Assembly (NCBI GenBank): GCA_018105865.1
Contig: CM030836.1
Coordinates: 1,364,001 to 1,428,000, forward strand
Direction: 5' to 3'
DNA length: 64,000 nt
Source: Metaphire vulgaris
Taxonomy: Eukaryota; Annelida; Clitellata; Crassiclitellata; Megascolecidae
The position numbers and the translations under genes were made by a program. Under the pieces are notes generated by a model. That model had not been told where the DNA came from and ran no database searches. It worked only from the letters and a program-made list of their open reading frames with translations. Shown here piece after piece: positions 22,295 to 33,600 of this stretch (within the stretch, counting starts at the first letter, position 1; each line of letters opens with the position of its first letter).

Positions 22295-22696
22295 GATGAC
22301 CCCTAGATCTTTCTCCTCGTTTGTAACTTTTAGTCCCTTCCCACATTACTTAAATTCATGATCTGTTCCCTTCTTCCCAATGTGCATCACCGAGCATTTA
22401 TCTGTATTAAAAAGCATTTGCCAATCTGCCGACCACTGGGATTAAGGTCCCAGGTCTATCTATATCTATCCCATGTATTAAGGTCTTGTTGTAAAATTTT
22501 TGCTTCTGCTTCACTATCACTCTGTCCACACAGTTTTGTGTCATCAGCAAATTTTGAAATTTTTGACATTATATCATCATCGATGTCGTTGATGTACCCG
22601 GTATATTAAAAACAATAGAGATCCCAATACTGAACCTTGTGGCACCCAACTTATGACCTCAGCCCAATCTGAATACTTGCCTCTTATACCTACCTT

Positions 22697-23839
22697 CTAT
22701 CTTCTGCTCTGAAGCCAATTTTTTATCCATCCAAGAACTTTACCTCTAATTTCACTGGCCTGAAGTTTGACTGCCAGTCTTGAATGAGGTACTTTATCGA
22801 ATGCTTTTGCAAAATCCAGGTATATTAAATCAACTGCTTTTCCCTCGTCTAGCTTGTCATGAATCTCCTCTAAAAAGTCTAGCATGTTTGTTAAGCAAGA
22901 TCTTCCTTTAATAAACCCATGCTGGCTATCCTTTAAAATCTTGTGTCTCATAAGATGGTCCAATATATTTGCTTTTATTATTTTTTTCAGAACTTTGCAT
23001 ATTATACAGGTCAGGCTCACTGGCCTACAATTTCCAGGCTTCCCACGGTTACCCTTTTTGAATATAGGAGTGACTACTGCATCCCTCCAGTCTCTAGGGA
23101 CTATTCCCGATTTAAGTGGCATATTGAATATTGTGGCTATTACCTCACTAACCTCATGTCTTACCTCATACAGAAATTTTGGGTGTATTTTGTCTATTCC
23201 AGGGCTTTTGTCTTTTTTCATTTGACTCAGAATTTCCAGGACACACTCTTTACTGCAATTTATGTCTGATAATGCTTCCTCCTCTTTTCCACAAAATAAA
23301 TTAATGGGCTTTGGTATGTTGGTTGTATTTTCTTTGGTGAACACTGATCCGAAATAATCGTTCAGAATTGTTGCTGTTTCCATGTCATCCGTCACTGTTT
23401 CTCCAGAATCAGCTACTAATGGTCCCACTTTGTCTTTTCGCTTCATCTTACTTCTTGCATATCCATAAAAACTCTTGCTGTTCCGTTTGATGTCTTTTGC
23501 TAATTTCTTCTCATACTGTGCAATAGCCGCTTTATTTGTAGCTGTTGATTTGTTCCTCTTTTGCACGTAACTGGACTGTAACTGTTTTAATCTCACCTGT
23601 TCCAAACCTTCATTGCTTTGCATTTTTAGTCGGTGCTTTCTCAATTTCTTCCACGCTTTGTTTTTGGCCCTTCTCTTCTTCTGTACCTCTCTAGTAACCC
23701 ATGGAAGTTTTTTGTTAAGTGTCCGATGTTTTGGTATTGTTGAGTCCATAACCCTTGACATGCAATTTTTAAATATTTCCCAGCTTTCTTCTGCATTTTT
23801 ATCCTTTATCATGCTTCCTATGTCCAAATCTTCGATCAT
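22697..23839 (-). pseudogene. CR1-type ORF2, reverse transcriptase fingers and palm
   Basis: A 380-codon frame. The N-terminal half is a Lys/Arg-rich linker (LPWVTREVQKKRRAKNKAWK). RT blocks then follow: DKSPGIDKIHPKFLYE, PIFKKGNRGKPGNCRPVSLT, HGFIKGRSCLTNMLDF and LIYLDFAKAFDKVPHSRL. The first catalytic Asp of the palm lies in LDFAKAFD. The frame ends at WLQSRR with the rest of the palm in another frame. It copies LINE RNA into DNA in the nucleus in active relatives. Confidence 0.92.
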
Positions 23840-24561
23840 CTTCCTAGCCAGATCGTAGTTTCCCCGGAAATAGTTTTTGTTTTTTGGCTGCGTGTGCTCT
23901 CGATGTCTTCTGCTAAAATTACATCAAATGTCACTGTCTGGTGGTCACTTGTGCCTAAGTTTTGTCCAACCATCATATTCTTCACTAACTGATCATCTGA
24001 AGTAATTATTAAGTCCAGTGTGTTACCTCCTCTCGTTGGTTCAGTGACAGGTTGTGTGAGGAAATTGTCATCCATGCACTTAAGAAATCTCTTGTCCTGG
24101 TTCCTGTCTGCCTCCATGCTTTCCCAGTTAATATGATAGTTGAAGTCACCCATTATTAGTACATTTTCCTTGGCTACTATTTCTAAAATCCTAAACAATC
24201 CAATATCTATTTCCTCCTTTGCATCTGGGACCCGATAGCATACGCCTAATAGTATTTTGTTTTCTTTTTTGCATCTGATTTCACACCAAATATTTTCCCT
24301 ATAAAAATGTGATTTTAAGTGGTTTAGGAGGCTAAGTAAGCCTGTGTGAAAATTGTCATCTTGAATATCCCTTCTTTCCATCGCATTCAGTTCCTCTTTG
24401 ACATACAGTATTACTCCCCCAGCTCCATGACCTCTGGCACTTAGGTTTTCCCTGTCCTTTCTAAACATTACATACCCTATCAAAGCCCTACTTTTCTTCC
24501 TGGTGTCAGTGCTATTTATTGTTATGTTTTCAAGACAGTTAGAGATACCCCTATTCTTCAA
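23836..24561 (-). pseudogene. CR1-type ORF2, APE-like endonuclease
   Basis: The frame encodes GHGAGGVILYVKEEL, LLGVCYRVPDAKEEID, VLIMGDFNYHINWESM and LGTSDHQTVTFDV, with the GDFN and SDH motifs of the apurinic-type endonuclease that nicks target DNA. Between DDNF and NIWCEI there is an extra run of about 17 residues (FHTGLLSLLNHLKSHFYRE) whose DNA matches a LINE 3' UTR. The start is uncertain; the Met used is simply the first in frame. Confidence 0.9.
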
Positions 24562-24701
24562 TCGCCCTTCCCCAGTAGAATGTTTGCTACTACAGCTACG
24601 TCTATTACTATCTAACCTACCTAAGCGTTTACTACAACTAAAGTCTCCATTACTTCTACTAAGACTATCACTGCTACTATCTGTTCTAACTGCCTTTGCT
24701 C

Positions 24702-26541
24702 TCAGTTTAAATGCCTACACAGGCAAGCAGACTTCACTGTGTGGAATATCATCCTTGCCACCATGTCTGCTTCCATCCAATTAAGATGAAGCCCATCCCT
24801 GGCAAGGTATCCTGCAGAGATGTAGTACTTGGTACTTGTACTTGTACTCGAGTTGTACTCGAGTACAAATTTTTAGTACTTGTACTTGTACTTGTACTCG
24901 GAGGCCAGGTACTTGTACTTGTACTTGTACTCGGAGTTTTAGAAATGCAAGTACTTGTACTTGTACTTGTACTCGGAGGCCAGGTACTTGTACTTGTACT
25001 TGTACTTGAAGCATTGTGTACTTGCTACATCTTTGGCTACATGTACTTCAATGGTACCAGTAATGCTGTTCCTTTAGGCTAATGACAAGCACATCCTCAC
25101 AGATGGCCAAGTACCTGGAACTCAACGCTATTTATGATGAAGCCACTAACACCATCGTATTTTGGAACAGTGAAGTTAATAGAAAGGAGTTCAACAGGCT
25201 GTATAATGCAGCCATTAATTAGAGACCTTAGTGTGCCTGCTTCTGGCGCACCAATTAAACGCGTATTTAGCTAAGCTGGCTTGATCGCGAGACCGCATAG
25301 AGTTAATATAACCGATGCAAGACTATCATCTCTTTTTTTAGTGTAACTGTGATGATATTTAGATGCTAATAGTGTCAATTTTATTCGTGGCCGGACAAAC
25401 TGTCCTCGGACAAAATGTCATGTAGGAAATGTCATGGGGACAAAATGTCAGCGAAAAAAATGTCAATGTCAAAAATGTTGTACTAGTACTTGGAGGCCAG
25501 GTACTTGTACTTGTACTTGTACTCGGAGGCCAGGTACTTGTACTTGTACTCGTACTCGGAGGCCAGGTACTTGTACTTGTACTTGTACTCGGAGGCCAGG
25601 TACTTGTACTTGTACTTGTACTCGGAGTTTTTGGAATGCAAGTACTTGTACTTGTACTTGTACTCGGAGGCCAGGTACTTGTACTTGTACTTGTACTTGA
25701 AGCATTGTGTACTTGCTACATCTCTGGTATCCTGATCTCTGTGCGTTGAATTCCACGTCCACGAAATCAACTCCTTCTTTCCTGCATATTCCCATCAGCA
25801 TGCATTGGCCTCCAATCTTTTGCTCTCGTTGCTTCTAGACAGGTCTCTTTTAGGCATGATTCCTGTGATCACCAGGTGCTTCTTCCGCTGTTTCAATTCG
25901 CTAATCATTCTCCTGAATTTGTCAATTATGTCTGATTTTTCATCCTGCAGCAGATTGTTCGTCCCCAGCTCCACCACACACGTCTCTGCTTCTCTTCCAG
26001 CTTCTTCTTCCAGTAACTCCCCCATATCTTCAATTCTCGCGCCAGAACGCGAGATGGCCACGTACTGGTTTTTAGTCTGTAAAACTAAATTCTTTATTAC
26101 ATTCCTCGCGCTCGAATCACCCAGTAGCACAACTACAGGTTTGCTACATTCCTTGCTGTCTCTTTGGTCTCCCTCCTCGCCCACGTAAACAAGTGTCTGT
26201 TTACGCCTCTGCTGTGGCCCTTCCCTCTTTGGTGTGTCCGGCTGCTTCACCACGATGGTTTTGCTTCTTACCGGCAACTGTTCTTTCACCTTATCCGCAT
26301 AGGACTTTGCCGGCTCCGGTTCCTTCTGCGGTCTTCCTTCCAATATCTTCTGGAGGATTTTCTCCACCTCCGCCAGCTCCTTCCTCTGCTCCTCGATGAT
26401 CTCCTCGAGAGCCGCGATCCTCTTGCACTTACAACAGATCTCCGCTTCATCCATGTAGTCGGCCACACCGCTCATACCACAGGTGTCGCAGATGGCCAAT
26501 GACAACGGCAACAAGCACATCATTTTAGTGTGAACGGCCAT
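24702..26541 (-). pseudogene. CR1-type ORF1: Cys-rich N-terminus and SGNH esterase, split by a hAT
   Basis: From 26541: Cys pairs (ICDTCGM, ICCKCKR) suggest a PHD-like zinc module, then a Glu/Lys-rich coiled coil (about residues 45-70), then an SGNH esterase with block I LLGDSSARNV, block III VVELGTNNLL and, after the insertion, block V ARDGLHLN. A 1-nt frameshift lies near 25797. The hAT element occupies 24815-25726; removing it and one TSD joins the codons NAQRSGY to LARDGLHLN exactly in frame, with a stop at 24702. Such ORF1 esterases occur in CR1-group LINEs. Confidence 0.88.
24815..25726 (+). mobile_element. hAT element with tacttg subterminal arrays, TSD GTATCCTG
   Basis: Identical 8-bp duplications at 24807-24814 and 25727-25734. 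Terminal repeats are CAGAGATGTAG at both ends. Just inside each end is an array of (tacttg)n and tactcggaggccagg units (24828-25015 and 25488-25700). Between them the plus strand (about 25098-25350) carries a decayed hAT C-terminal dimerisation domain: YLELNAIYDEATNTIVFW, then VPASGAPIKRVF-like and RPHRVN blocks with stops. It is an internally deleted, dead copy. Confidence 0.85.
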
Positions 26542-26599
26542 AACATTTAGCTTTTGCCTGAAAAACTTACCGAATTTATGCTAGTAATAGCATAACTGA

Positions 26600-27847
26600 A
26601 AATGGCATTTTGTGTTCTGTTGATAATTATATATGGTTTTTAGCATTTTCGTCAATATACTTTAAAAATATTAGTCACTTTCGAAAATTTAGATTTTGCT
26701 TATATTATGTTGAAGTGCCAGGTTTGTCCTTTGCAAGTTCACCACAACATACCAACTTGGGTGTCAGTCTATCATCTGTCTTTAGCAACTGTAAAAAATC
26801 AATCTTTGTAGTGTAAAAGCCTACATGCGAAGTGCTCGGCCTCGACCCTGATGTCCTTGACCTTGAACCTCTGGTCCCCGGCCTTGACCTTGGACCTGCT
26901 GTCCTTGGCCTCGAAAGTTGTGGCCAAGGACAGCAGGTGGCTCCAAGTCTGGTATTGGGTTTCTTTTTAATGAACAATTTGGTCCCATAAGAATATAAGA
27001 TCGGTAGACATATCAAACTCATCACGCCAACATTTTGCCATTCTTTGCACAGTAATTGTTTACAGTTTTTTTTATTCTGCTTCGAATCAGCCTTAAATTC
27101 ACAATAGTCTCACAACGTTCTACAATCTACATGCACTAGCATTCTACAATTTTGTAAACAGCCCTTCACCACAAGTCAGAATAGTTCACAGTTTCAGAGT
27201 TTTGTGGAATTTAGAAGTGCTGGTATTCATTTGATTCTGTCTTCCTCTGTAAACATTTCAAAAATTCTTATGTGCTTTTGGTGGTAATCTAAAAAATTAT
27301 TTGACCAAAAAACTACAAAGGTTCTTACATTACCAGGCAAAAATAAAGCTGTCAAGAAACTGTTTAAAACAAACAACTGTGTCATTAATAGTATTTTTAA
27401 TAAAATCATAATTTAGTGCACACAAAATACTTTAATCTCTACAATAAGATTGAGTCAAATACAAAAATCCTTCATAATTTGGATTATATATAATTCATGA
27501 TCAATCTTCTAAATTTCCTTTGGAATATAAAGCATATATTCAAATCGATCGCATAACCAGACTTGATCGTCAGTAAGGCACATAAAAAGAAACTACTGTA
27601 CGTGTAGACTGTAGACAGTAACATAATCATACGCTCTCTCACTCGCATTAATCTCTGTTCTTTGGTCAAAGGAACTTGGTATCTGCACTTCTTATTTACA
27701 GAAGAATCCGTCAAATACAAGCAGTGATAGAGGAATTGAGGGAATAATGAATAACATCGAACTAATAAGAGGATGTCAAGATAGAACAAAGTAAAAATCC
27801 ATGGTCGCTAACGTAGAAATACACAGCACCTAAAGAAGAAGAAGAAG
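26600..27847. other. Unassigned sequence with one strong hairpin
   Basis: A 16-bp perfect stem (26895-26910 with 26922-26937, 11-nt loop) lies in a tract of repeated ccttgacc/ccttggcc words. No coding exon, element border or homology to the lectin units is seen. An (AAG)n run lies at about 27830-27847 at the edge of unit B. Confidence 0.5.
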
Positions 27848-28337
27848 AATGATTGCACAGCTATGGTTATCAGTTGACAGGAACTCGAAGTGTTGATTCC
27901 ATCAATTCCATCCTTCGACCTTCATCAGATCTCCATCGGTTGCTCTGTGACAGCACATAAACCTTTTATGATATTGATATGTTTCAAATATACGGTAAAA
28001 TTTAGCAATTATCATGTGTAGTTACATAAATCTGATATTAAAATCTTCATGTCTTAGAACTTAGATCATAATATTGAAATGGTTGAGGAAAAACGGCGTC
28101 CATCCAAAATTGCTAAATCGACAAATGAGCAAAATAAAACTTCAACATAAAACTGAATTAATTTTCATTTACTTTCCATATTTCCAGAGCTCTGACCTGT
28201 GCATTGTCGCAATGCAAAGAGAGAAATAGAAATTTCGAATTGCTATGCATGGACACAACACAATATCGCAAATCCCGAGAACTCAAAGACGGTTGAAATT
28301 CTTTTAAAATCAAATTTAAGAAAAGATGACAAACTGT

Positions 28338-28392
28338 ATGATGATGATGATCATCATCATCGTCGTCGTCGTCATCATCATCATCATCATCA
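28338..28392. repeat. ATC/GTC microsatellite, LINE tail
   Basis: Same position as the (ATC)n of unit A but interrupted by GTC units and a GAT inversion at its left end. Confidence 0.8.
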
Positions 28393-29610
28393 TCGCCAAT
28401 AACCGTGATCTCAAACTCTGTTGGTGTCTGACGCCAGCTTCACAGTCTATTCCCATTCCTTTATATTGAGAGCATCCTTGACCGAGTTCTTGCAAACTGC
28501 TTCCACGCCATTCCACAACGTCGCCTCACCGTTCTCTGTGTTTCATCTCTTTCTTGCTGTAGCCATCCATTAATTATTCCTAATTCTATTCTATTCTACT
28601 TGATAATTTATGTAGCGCTATAGCATGGCCAAGGCCAAAGGCAAGAGCGTTTTACAAAAGACAGTCATACGATATATGAAATGAATGAGTTTTAATGTTG
28701 GATAAGAACGACTCGAAGTTAGTTGTCGTGGTCACAGAAGCTGGAAGTGCGTTCTAAAGGAGAGGATTGCCCGGAGTCACGGATCTTTCTCCAAGCTTCA
28801 CGGTCTTAGACGGAGGGAGAACGTAGAGGTGAGATCGTTTGCTAGAACGAAGCTGTTTGCGACAGTCTGTCATCACCGGCCTACGTATCAACGCCGAAAG
28901 ATATTCCGGCCAGAAAGGGTCATGCAAGGCTCGGAAGGTCAGCGAGCATCGTTTGAAAACGAAGCGCTCCGGGATCTTGAGCCAATGGAGCTTATCCCTC
29001 AATAACGGGGTAGCGTGGTCATGCCACCTGGCACCGAAAATCATCCGGGCGGCGGCGTTCAGGACCGATTGCAGTCGACCCAGCTGATAGTGGGGAAGAC
29101 CGAGAAGAAGGCTATTACAATTAGATGTATCGCAGCTGATGTTGAGATGTAACGACGAATCAAATCAAATCAAATCAGGGCTTTGATCTTTCTGTCGCCT
29201 TTTATTCGGCAAATCTGTCCAAAGAGCCGCAGCTTTCTTTGAAGCACCTTCTGCTTTAATGTCACTGTTGATTATATTCTTTTGTATAGTTCTTCATTCC
29301 TAATTATTTCAACCCATTTAATTCTCAATATTTCCCTATGGCAGTTACTTTCACAAGCAAGTATTCTCCTGTTCAAGTGTTTTCTGTTGGTCAATGTCTG
29401 ATAATCAAAAAGGTAACTGCTAAAAAATGCATGTTTCAAGTAGTTTCTTTTTCGTTCCAAGACTTGTTGCTTTGCTCTTCCAAATCTTGTCCATAGCTTC
29501 CAAATTCCCTAAAGCTCATGCTGCTTTTATTTTGATATCTCTCTTGCACGCATATGCGCCTGCTTTATTGCGCCAAAAGTCATGACTTTGACCTACTGTA
29601 CTCATCGTTT
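28391..29610 (-). pseudogene. LINE RT C-terminal fragment, copy in unit B
   Basis: The orthologous copy of 1655-2290. Readable blocks include RRILACESNCHREIL and RIKWVEIIRNEELYKR (29272-29460) and GIDCEAGVRHQQSL next to the microsatellite. It is split by a second LINE at 28576-29174. Confidence 0.7.
28576..29174 (-). pseudogene. CR1/L2-type LINE 3' end inserted in an older LINE
   Basis: Absent from unit A, where the flanks are joined near 1838. The minus-strand frame 28754-29044 reads RDKLHWLKIPERFVFKRC, LTFRALHDPFWPEYLSALI and a SVTPGNP-type end, the standard C-terminus of CR1/L2 RTs. The 3' tail is GAATA repeats at the left end; the right end has an ATCAA repeat. Confidence 0.8.
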
Positions 29611-30218
29611 TCGGCAAGTTCTGTGCACATTTATCGGTAGAATTTTCGACTAATCAAACTGACTCTAGAATTCTACAACGATGATTTCCAGACTACGTCG
29701 ATTGGCTGCCGCTTCTGTCTTCGCCTGGAGTCCATCATTGGTCGGATCTGTCAAATTATCTTGCAGAAGACCGCCTGTTGACATGCGGAGATTTCCTTTA
29801 AATGAAATACCTCTGTGGCCTTTCAACACTCTCTTCTTCCACGGTGAAGTCTTAGAACATGGAAAAACTAGTATATGAAATCAGGCAAAAATATTCTGAC
29901 AAGAAAAAAGGTCTTCACCATTTTTAACACTTGATCTGCGTAACGCCACTGCCTAACCCATCTGATCCCATAGTCCCAAGTTACTAGAATTCAAACTGCC
30001 GTGATATCGCAAATTTTTGATTGCAGAAATCTCAATGAAAGAAGCTTTAATAAATTATATTTATTTGCAATATTCCAAAATTTGGTTTTTATAAATTAAT
30101 TAACTGTTATGTATGTTATTAGTTCATGAAAAAGTTTGGAAGTGAATATAATATTTCCATTAAAAATTTTTATATCGAAACTCGCGTCCCGTATATGGGA
30201 CTGTGGGAACGTACGGGT

Positions 30219-30500
30219 CAGGTCAGGTCTTCGTCCTCCAGCTGTGTCCAGCTATTGACTTCTCCATGACATCTCTCCAAAGTTCTCTGTCCTTTGCTAT
30301 TTCTTCCAAAGTCATTCGATGTCTTCCATCAGTTTTTCCATTGAGGTTCATCCCTGCCATGTGCAGATCCTCTTCCAAACCGTCCACCCATCGTCTTTTA
30401 GGTCTTCCTTTAGATCTTCTCCCCTCTGGTTTGTAGTTGAAAATTCGTTTTGGGTTTCTTATTTCTTATTTCTTATTTCTTATTTTATTTCTTATTTTTT
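30219..30500 (-). pseudogene. LINE 3' fragment, TSD CGTACGGGT
   Basis: Flanked by CGTACGGGT at 30210-30218 and 30501-30509, within the subterminal repeat of the piggyBac-like element. The minus strand reads GRRSKGRPKRRWVDGLEEDL and DRELWRDVMEKSIAGHSWR then stop, a LINE C-terminus, with a (GACCT)n tail. A (TTTCTTA)n run is at the 5'-truncated end. Confidence 0.85.
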
Positions 30501-30734
30501 CGTACGGGTAGGGGTAGATAATATGCATATAAGCACTTACTGTGTTTAGCTGAAGCATGACAAAACTACAAATGGACAATGCCTGTTGCAAACATGGAAT
30601 TCTATACATCATGTTGGCTCTTTTCTGCCATTTCATGTTTTCTGTTTTGCAGTGAATGGTGTATATTATCACATATTTTCAGATTTACATTAGCATGTAT
30701 TCTGTTATCGCTGCTTAGTATTCTGGCCATCTTC

Positions 30735-32750
30735 ACTATATTTAGACTTACTTAGACTTAGTTCCTCCTGTTCCCTCTGGAACATTGGGCGACGAGTCTT
30801 CTCCAACCTGTACGATCATTGGCAACTTCTCTTGCTTTGTTTATCTCTAGCCCCATATCTTTCATGTCTTCAGCAAAAGTGTCTTGCCATGTTATCCTCG
30901 GTCTTCCTCTGCCTCTTCTCCCATTCTCTGGTCTCCAGTTCATTGCTTGGGCTGCGGGTCTTGACGGTGGCATTCGTAAGATGTGCCCGATGTATCTGCG
31001 TCTGCGCTCGTCTACTATACAATGTAGCGAGTCCAATAGTCCATGCCAGTTAGTTGCATCACTTCCTCATTGGGCATGTGATCTTTCCATGTCACTCCTA
31101 AGATCTGACGGAGACATCGTCGGTGAAAAACGTCTAATCTCTGTTGAGTTTTCTTCGTCCTCTTCCACGTTTCACTTGCATACAGAGCAGTCGTTATTAC
31201 AATAGCAGAGTATATACGCAGCTTGGTACTCTTGCTGATAGAGCTGCACCTCCATATTTTGTTGAGACGTCGAAATACTGCTGACGCCTTCCCAATTCTT
31301 ACATTTACATCAGGGTCAACATCACCATTGTTGGAAAGATTGCTGCCAAGATATATGAACGTCTCGACGCGTTCAATTTGGTTTCCATCAACAGTGAGTG
31401 GTGTTACTTGTGAGTCTCCATGCACTACCATCTCTTTCGTTTTTTCACAGCTGATTTTTAGCCCAACTTTTGCTCCGTTTTCATAAAGCGCATCTGTCAT
31501 TTCTTGTAGGATATCCTGTCTTTCACTTATCAAGGTAATGTCATCGGCAAAGTCCAGGTCTGCCAGCCTGTGTTGGCCCCATTTTAAGCCAAAGTTTGGA
31601 CCATCTATCGATTTCTTCATGATGAAGTCCATAACAATAAGAAACAGGAAAGGTGAAAGGATGCATCCTTGCCTCACGCCAGTCAGAATGTCAAACATCT
31701 TTGTGTGACCATTTCTTCTTCTTATGCAGCATTTAGAGTTTCTGTATAATGCCTGTAATATTCTGATATATTTATCTGGGATGCCATAAATCTTTAGTAT
31801 TTTCCATAGCGTATCTCGATGTATGCTATCAAAAGCCTTCCTGAAGTCTATGTAATTGATAAACAGAGGCTTCTTCCAGTTCTGGCATTGTTCAATGATG
31901 TTCCTTAGTGTTAGGATGTGCTCCGTGCAGGATCTTCCGCTGCGGAATCCAGCTTGTTCCTCACGAAGTGTCTGTTCTATACTTTCTTTAGTCTGTGCAA
32001 CAGCACACTACAGAATACTTTGCCAGGTACTGACAGCAGCGTCACTCCACGCCAGTTGTTGCAGTCGCTCAGGTTTCCTTTCTTTGGTAATGGAACAATG
32101 ACTCCCTGCCTCCACTCCGTCGGAACGTCCTCCGTTTTCCAAATGAGATTGCATAGCTGGGTGAGTTGTATTGCTGTGAGGTCTTTTCCATGTTTCAGTA
32201 GTTCAGCCGGAATCTCATCCATCCCGGCTGCTTTGTTGTTCTTTAACCTTTGGATGGCCCTCTGCGCTTCCACTTCTTCTATGTTATCAAGAGAGATGTC
32301 AATTTGAGGTGGGTCTCCCTCTGTTGTGAGGTCAAAGAGTTCTGTGGGTGTTGGCTGGTTCAGAATTTCACTGAAGTATTCAATCCATCGTGCAGACTGT
32401 TCTTCTTCTGTTGTAAGTATATATCCATCTTTGCTCTTTATTGGTATGTTTGAATTGCTGTTTGATCCCGTTAGCTCTTTGACAATTCTGAACAGACTTT
32501 TGGAGTCATTTTTTGCAGCCGCTGCTTCTGCTTCCACACTTTTTTGTCTAACCATTGTCTTTTATCTTTTCTACAGCTCTTTTTGACATCTTTGTCCAAC
32601 TTTCTATATAGTGTGTTTTTCTGTTGCCATTCTTCCTCGGTTTTGGCAGAGTCTCTTATAGTTTTCACCTTCAGCCTTTCATCTATAATGCTCCACGAAC
32701 TATCTGTAATCCACTGCTCTATATTCACAGATCCTTATTACACTTTTAAA
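30735..32750 (-). pseudogene. 5'-truncated LINE (RTE-like C-terminus)
   Basis: Minus-strand frames 32471-32728, 31977-32555, 31015-31698 and 30758-31036 form one RT with three frameshifts. Motifs: NNKAAGMDEIPAELLKHG, VIVPLPKKGNLSDCNNWRGV, EEQAGFRSGRSC, FINYIDFRKAFDSIHR, GVRQGCILSPFLF, catalytic FADDITLIS, RRRRYIGHILRM and GRRGRGRPRITW, ending near SRGNRRN. The 3' tail is TCTAAG repeats. No endonuclease remains. A 7-bp ATTCTGG repeat at both sides may be its TSD, but this is weak. Confidence 0.85.
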
Positions 32751-33059
32751 ATTCTGGAACAGTCAGATGTATGACAGGTAGCCTATATAATATATATATA
32801 TATACGAGTACATATATAAATATATATTTGTATATATATATATGAGATGACCATTTGTCAGTCGTGGAGACAAAGACAGTGCTGATGAGGAATGTGACCT
32901 TCCCCTGATGATACACAGTATGTCCGCCGTTCAACCTCTTGCATTGGCTACAGCTACAATCAGGACTCGCAGCAATACTAGAGGGCAGGATAGCACAGAA
33001 GTCAGTTTGACATTTCTCAAATTGTGTCTGAATCCCTAAGGTATTGGATCAGTTCTGGA

Positions 33060-33600
33060 AGGACAAGACAGCGAACACGAATATCAGCTGAAAGATACTA
33101 CAACCATATTTCAAGCAGATCAAGAAGAGGAATGGTCGAATGGAAAAGATCTTCAGTATGGTGATAGAGTTGCTCATCCGTGGAAGCCTGTTGTGTTATG
33201 GGAGGTGGCATCCGAAGCCATGCACAAACTGAATGGTGGTCAATGCCCTTCAAAGCAATGGATTCAATTATATCTTGTGATATAATCATCTGCTGACAAT
33301 AACAAATAATTATTTGAGTGAATACAAGCTGGCAAAAGTGTTGCCATATCTGAACCAGCCAAATGAGAAGTTCTTTCCATGCGAACAAGACCTATCATTG
33401 TTGTTTTGTTCATGGTGTGTGTCGTCGGATGGGAGACAAAGTGGGACATGGGGCTGCCGAGAGTACCACCCACCGTCCCTGTAAATATTGTTCTGAAAAA
33501 GAACGAATTGTCTACTTGAAGTGCAACATTGAATTCACATTTCATGCTTCAATGTATGTCAAAGAGGTAGAAGAGCTTGTGACACATTGGAAAATCTTGG
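33060..33600 (+). pseudogene. Possible piggyBac transposase C-terminal remnant
   Basis: One plus frame reads IRSHAQTEWWSMPFKAMDS and, after stops, RPCKYCSEKERIVYLKCNIE. These recall the IRSKKWWWP region and the terminal zinc-ribbon (C-x2-C...R-x-x-Y-x-x-C) of piggyBac transposases. The context (CCC termini, CTAA target) agrees. Decay is heavy and several Cys are missing, so this is tentative. Confidence 0.4.

Larger units (their letters stand above)
21665..26600 (-). mobile_element. Nearly full-length CR1-type LINE
   Basis: Reading right to left: ORF1 with a Cys-rich N-terminus and esterase, then ORF2 with APE endonuclease, RT and C-terminal domain, then a 3' UTR ending in a TATATTATT-like tail. 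A PHD/esterase ORF1 with APE-RT ORF2 is the CR1-group layout. Inactivating frameshifts occur in ORF1 and between ORF2 blocks, and a hAT element sits in ORF1 (24815-25726). The 5' border is uncertain and no TSD was found. Confidence 0.85.

Noticed and set aside
22358..23269. Plus-strand frames opposite the CR1-type ORF2
   Set aside because: Antisense shadows of a clearly coding RT on the minus strand.
24815..25726. CRISPR-like array of repeats
   Set aside because: Repeats are short, without spacers of uniform length, and bounded by hAT ends; the genome is animal.
24711..25801. Leu/Val- and Thr/Cys-rich repeat proteins
   Set aside because: Readings of the tacttg arrays at the ends of a hAT element.
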